From positions 150,993,663 through 151,057,662 of the forward strand of contig NC_030680.2 of NCBI RefSeq assembly GCF_000004195.4: a stretch of 64,000 nucleotides of DNA, written 5' to 3'. The DNA is from Xenopus tropicalis (Eukaryota > Chordata > Amphibia > Anura > Pipidae). The notes beneath the pieces are model-generated. The model did not search any database. It was given only the letters and a program-made list of their open reading frames with translations, and was not told the DNA's origin. The position numbers and the translations under genes are program-made. Positions 62,408 to 64,000 of this stretch are shown piece by piece (the first letter of the stretch is position 1; each line of letters starts with the position of its first letter).

Positions 62408-62624
62408 CAATAAAGATGAGCAGAACTCCAACAATGACCTGCAACACGAAGGAAATGGAGATCAGGACGAGGAGCGGTACATAGTATGAGAAGCTGGGCC
62501 CCTGGTCAATGACTGCTTTCATCTGTGAGGCGTTGGCCATAAGCAAAGCAACATCCAGCATGCTCTCTGCTACGCTCTTCTTATTGGCATAGTGATTGAT
62601 ATTCAGCGGCCTCCTGGCTGTTAC
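62408..62624 (-). CDS. ninj1: ninj1 exon 2: ninjurin-1 amphipathic helices and first membrane segment
   Basis: On the minus strand the exon begins after TCCTCCTATTGCAG and ends at TTTATTG|GTTAGT. It encodes 72 residues. NINHYANKKSVAESMLDVAL and MANASQMKAVIDQGPSF are near-identical to ninjurin-1 and carry the two amphipathic helices that insert into membranes. They are followed by membrane segment YVPLLVLISISFVLQVIVGV. Ninjurin-1 oligomerises in the plasma membrane and drives membrane rupture in lytic cell death; it was first described as a nerve-injury adhesion protein. Ninjurin-2 is less likely from both sequence and neighbours. The first exon (about 30 residues) lies beyond 64000. Confidence 0.96.
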
Positions 62625-64000
62625 CTGCAATAGGAGGAAAGGATTATCCAATCACATAATAACCTGCATGATGCAAAAGAGCCTGCCTGTCTCACACCTC
62701 ATAAATACATGTAGTCATTACTAGCGGCCACTTGGCAATGGTCACACAAACACTGGGCGGGGGTTTGTTTATACAAAAAGAGCAGATGTAGCGCTGTAGC
62801 ACGGAGACACTGGTTACATTGCACAAAATGCCTTCCAGTTCCAGGAACCTTCACATTCTTTATCTCTATATTTGACACATTAAAGGCTGATCCTATAAAC
62901 CCTCGGCAGCTGTGGAATTTACCCTTTCTGCCGGGGGATTTACCCTTTCTGCCGGGACCCCTCAATGGGCCCCTCTGTCAGAGCTCAGCGCCTGGGTTGG
63001 GCTCACACACTGTATGGGGGGGGGGTTCTGGAACCATGGAACATGGAGATAAAGCAGCAGCTGATGAGACTCATTATTGTCCATTTCATTTCTTCTGAGC
63101 AGCCTACAATTCATTCAACTACAAAGATGCCCATTGTATTTCCCATGGGAGAGAGATGCCATACAGAATATCATTAGCTCTCATCATCTTCATCACTTTA
63201 TATTTCCAGAGTGGCCTTATACTCATGGCTCTATATATACAGATATACAGAGAGGAAATGTTCTGGGCACACAATAAGCTGTACCCCCATACTGTACTGT
63301 CTAAGGGAAACACTATGGCACCCCCTACCCATATGTATAAATACAAATATACAGAGAAGGAATGTTCTGGGCACACAATAAGCTGTACCCCCATACTGTA
63401 CTGTCTAAGGGAAACACTATGGCACCCCCTACCCATATGTATAAATACAAATATACAGAGAAGGAATGTTCTGGGCACACAATAAGCTCCACCCCCATAC
63501 CGCTGCTTTGCATTCCACTGTGGAACACACGGCCATTTCCTGGTGGGAACCAGTTACCCCAGTCCAACTCTGAAAATAATGTCACAAAATAATAGTATAA
63601 CTATCATCCTAATGATAATTTGGGCAACAAGGGAATGTGGGGAATGTGTAACATATGGAGAGTGTCCATATTCTCATTGCAGCAATATAAACACCCATCA
63701 CTTAAACCTGAGACACAGGCAGTAACTGGGGAAGGGAGGGGATTGTTTATATAGAGCTCGCTGTCTCTATTTAAACACTCTACTGATTTACTTTTAAGTG
63801 GTGGGAGTGGTAGATAGTAGGGGCTTTGTTCTTTTAAAGAAACGACTAGGCTGGACACATAGCAATACAACTCCTATTTCAGTTTGTTGCCCTTCAGACT
63901 CACAGAAAGGGTTTAATTGGCTCCGCCCACAAAGAGATAATCTACACCCACAAGTTAATTAGCAAGCATTTTCCAAGAGCACCAATGTCATTTTGGAGAG
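62625..64000. other. ninj1 intron 1 (part)
   Basis: No ninj1 first exon is seen on the minus strand. A 104-bp unit (GGAATGTTCTGGGCACACAA) is present in about 2.4 copies at 63236-63490, where short open frames are repeat products. Confidence 0.55.

Noticed and set aside
62699..62965. Minus-strand frame starting MRGPGRKGKSPGRKGK as a possible ninj1 first exon
   Set aside because: It has no donor compatible with the phase-0 acceptor at 62624, no similarity to ninjurin N-termini, and reads into intron sequence next to exon 2.

Overview
The window is vertebrate genomic DNA, almost certainly from a Xenopus frog. It has spliced genes with GT-AG introns. It also carries frog-type interspersed repeats, including elements with ACAGGTATGGG termini, palindromic elements built on 'CCCATAGCAACC', and a SINE-like element with 'ACATAGTAAGTTGGGTTGAA'. 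I cannot separate X. tropicalis from X. laevis by eye.

Three genes can be reconstructed exon by exon. They follow the order known from human 9q22 (SUSD3, CARD19, NINJ1). susd3 is on + (coding exons 9041-30444; 780 nt, 259 aa): one sushi domain, one membrane helix and a cytoplasmic tail. card19 is on + (coding exons 39969-49188; 564 nt, 187 aa): an N-terminal CARD and a C-terminal membrane anchor. ninj1 is on - (coding exons 62624 down to 57961; 122 residues seen, first exon beyond 64000): the two-helix, two-membrane-segment ninjurin core with a separate 3' UTR exon. card19 and ninj1 are convergent. The three are neighbours by ancestry and form no operon or pathway. Every intron phase matches.

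Layout: 1-8690 is intergenic and carries three arrays. 8690-30950 is susd3. 30950-37880 is intergenic and includes a 3.1 kb array of a 51-bp unit. 37880-50640 is card19, with two candidate first exons. 50640-54000 is intergenic. 54000 (or about 56850) to past 64000 is ninj1.

The dominant feature is tandem repetition. Adding the array coordinates listed here gives roughly half the window in about 27 minisatellite arrays (units 15-154 bp). They fill most introns. Several can be traced to a seed: a MITE segment, the 3' end of a LINE reverse-transcriptase ORF, a frog interspersed repeat, and an exon-intron junction of ninj1. Two families occur twice in opposite orientation, bracketing the promoter and first exons of susd3 and of card19. 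The long open frames in the arrays arise because the unit lengths are multiples of three or share few stops. I do not regard them as genes. I found no CRISPR array, tRNA, rRNA, viral gene or bacterial-type system.
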